This document shows, piece after piece, positions 62,228 through 64,000 of a DNA stretch of 64,000 nt (the stretch's first letter is position 1; each line of letters starts with the position of its first letter). The DNA is from Nissolia schottii (Eukaryota; Streptophyta; Magnoliopsida; Fabales; Fabaceae): NCBI GenBank assembly GCA_003254905.1, contig QANU01016257.1, positions 406,866 through 470,865 on the forward strand. The letters run 5' to 3'. The notes under the pieces are model-generated. The model did not search any database. It had not been told where the DNA came from and saw nothing but the letters and a program-made list of their open reading frames with translations. A program made the position numbers and the translations under genes.

Positions 62228-64000
62228 TGTAACACCCTAGCTAACTGCATACCCTCGAGTAGTACACAATGCTCACTAGGTTGTTAATCACTTGGTGGGA
62301 ATACTTATAGTCCCTTACTATTTTTTTTGAAAATATTTGGTTAAGGAAAGTATGGACCAATTTAAAAATTTTCTACTGAGTGCATATTTACAAAATATGA
62401 GCCATGTGTGAATCAAAGTATATAAGACAAACGATAGAGCTTGAGGCTTACAACCAATAGTCATTCATAGCATAATTATATACCTAAGCAAGTACCTGGT
62501 CCTTCACAGATAAGTACAACCAATCATATAATATTATAATAAAGTATAGGTACATGTTATAATCATCCATACACATAATAAAAGTTCGTCCATCGCATAA
62601 CCAGCTAAGCATGTCTTCATAGCCTTGAAGATCTGTCCGTCCGTCATCAGTAGCTTGTCCTCTGTTCTTTCCTGATCGTCTTGGTGCTTCTCATAGTTCA
62701 CGTCTACCCCTGGAAGTATAAGTGAGTGGGGGTGAGAACATTCGTCCTCAGTGGTTTACCTTGGCGTCGGGGGAATCTTTTTAACTCACTTATCAACCGG
62801 CCGCTCAGGTGTTTCTAGGTGAACATGCATACTAACATCCTACTGATTATTATCTGGCCTAAGTCCTGAACGGCTTTATCTACTTTACTAGGTGACTGGG
62901 GGAACTACTCTTTCTTATCTAAGTTCTCGTGCTCATTATCTTTACTTCGCGTATATACATAGGCCGTCTCGAGCGTTCTCTTGACGACTACATAGGCATA
63001 CATCATCATATACTTATACATTACATACTCATACATCATCATATACTCATGCAACTCATTCATCATATGCTCATGCTTGGGGTTCTCTTACGCATACCGG
63101 CTCACCCGGGTTAGCGTCCTTCTTTCCATGCTCTCGGCCAACTAATGGACCGAGGCTGCGTCGGCTCCCAGCTAACTAATGGACCAGGGCCGCGCTGAGT
63201 CTTTCCCACTCATGTAGATGCGGCCAAACATCTACAACCTGCTTCTGTCCTCTGATTGATGTCGACCAGGCAGCGCTATAACCTGAGTGGTTGCGAACCA
63301 CCGCGGATAACTAATGTTCCGTCTTCGATCATCAATAGAGATAACCGGCCACCTAGTGGGCGGGCGAGGGGTTGGCCCTATGACACAACCAAGTGGAGAC
63401 TCATACATCATCATCATCATATCATACTCATTTCTTAGGTGTGACGTCACCCTTTCTCATTCTTCCGAGCCAGGCGTGAACTCCTGGTCCTCGGTCTCAT
63501 TCATCCGAGCCAGGCGTGAACTCCTGGTCCTCGGTCTCATTCATTCATTCTTTCTTTCTTTTCATTCTTCATCATTAACCAATCCACCCCTTTGTGGGGA
63601 CTGGTGAGGGGCGTTTCCGCCAAGAGAGATGCTTCCTATCATATAGCTACATACTTGTTCCCTAAGGTTCAATTATGCTCTTTAGAATTTACGTGATTAA
63701 CCTCTAGTTCTCATGATGCATGATATCATAACCATTCCTAACATACATATTCTACATGCAATGCTTCACATACATCATTATACAAATACTTCATGCACTC
63801 ATCATAAACATACCTCATGACATGCTCATCATACATCATCATATACTAAGCTAGTCCAGGTCACAGGACCCTTCAGAATCATCTCCTAAGTCCTAACATA
63901 GCATTTCTAACATAATTTATCATAAGGCATACAAGCACATGCAAAATTAATATGAACAGCATTTTACACGTTATGTTTTTGCCCGAAAAACCGATTTTTC
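62228..64000. mobile_element. Start of a long LTR, Ty3/gypsy-like (runs off the window)
   Basis: A change of composition occurs at 62228, where the sequence TGTAACACCCTAGC begins. TGTAACACCC is a common start of plant Ty3/gypsy long terminal repeats. The following ~1.8 kb is non-coding, CT-rich, with many ATCATCATATACTCATACAT-type repeats and the phrase GACGTCACC. No primer-binding site, gag or pol is visible, so the element class is inferred and the right limit is unknown. Confidence 0.55.
63455..63545. repeat. 40-bp tandem repeat inside the LTR-like region
   Basis: TCTCATTCTTCCGAGCCAGG followed by CGTGAACTCCTGGTCCTCGG occurs at 63455 and, with one or two changes, at 63495, and a third partial copy begins at 63535. 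The exact 40-bp step indicates a recent tandem duplication. Confidence 0.9.

Noticed and set aside
61997-62287. Overlapping frames of 71-96 codons in a GC-richer patch
   Set aside because: They run through a composition change into an LTR-like start, and the residues are low-complexity Arg/Gly/Lys. They look like retrotransposon sequence read by chance.

Overview
The window is plant nuclear DNA from a draft assembly: AT-rich, with GT-AG introns, and with gaps (single Ns at 4532 and 19979, a 584-base N block at 52687-53270). Protein sequences and the repeat types (Au-like SINE, TRIMs, Mutator foldback, CACTA) fit a eudicot. The style of the sequence suggests a legume, but that is an inference from memory and not a demonstrated placement.

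Six protein genes can be supported. From left to right they are: (1) the C-terminal two thirds of the RNA polymerase III largest subunit (NRPC1, + strand, 16 exons visible, cut by the left window edge); (2) a BTB/POZ protein of the At3g05675 type (- strand, 2 exons, convergent with NRPC1); (3) a complete phototropin 1 blue-light receptor kinase (- strand, 22 coding exons, 985 residues); (4) a Golgi-type family 31 / DUF604 glycosyltransferase (+ strand, 3 exons, 514 residues); (5) a small single-pass membrane protein of unknown function (- strand, 2 exons); (6) a receptor-like cytoplasmic kinase of the PBL5/PBL7 (CDL1) type (- strand) whose first exon lies in the N gap. The genes are unrelated in pathway, as is usual for plant chromosomes. 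There is no operon-like logic and I found no undescribed multi-gene system.

The rest is introns and intergenic DNA rich in mobile elements. NRPC1 introns carry an Au-like SINE, an intact TRIM with 135-bp terminal repeats and a 5-bp target duplication, a second tRNA-type SINE followed by an 847-base pure A tract, and a broken LINE. PHOT1 introns carry a Mutator-like foldback element with a perfect 9-bp target duplication (perhaps holding a captured acyltransferase fragment), a small TIR element and a TRIM relic. A second member of that TRIM family lies near 39.9 kb. The PHOT1 upstream region holds a ~103-bp tandem repeat. The right 10 kb is gene-free and contains a CACTA end with ~81-bp subterminal repeats and a transcription-unit-like leader, a MITE, a (GGGC)n tract, a probable Helitron 3' end and the start of a long LTR that runs off the window.

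All exon borders were placed by eye from reading frame, splice dinucleotides and remembered family sequence. No alignment or database search was run.
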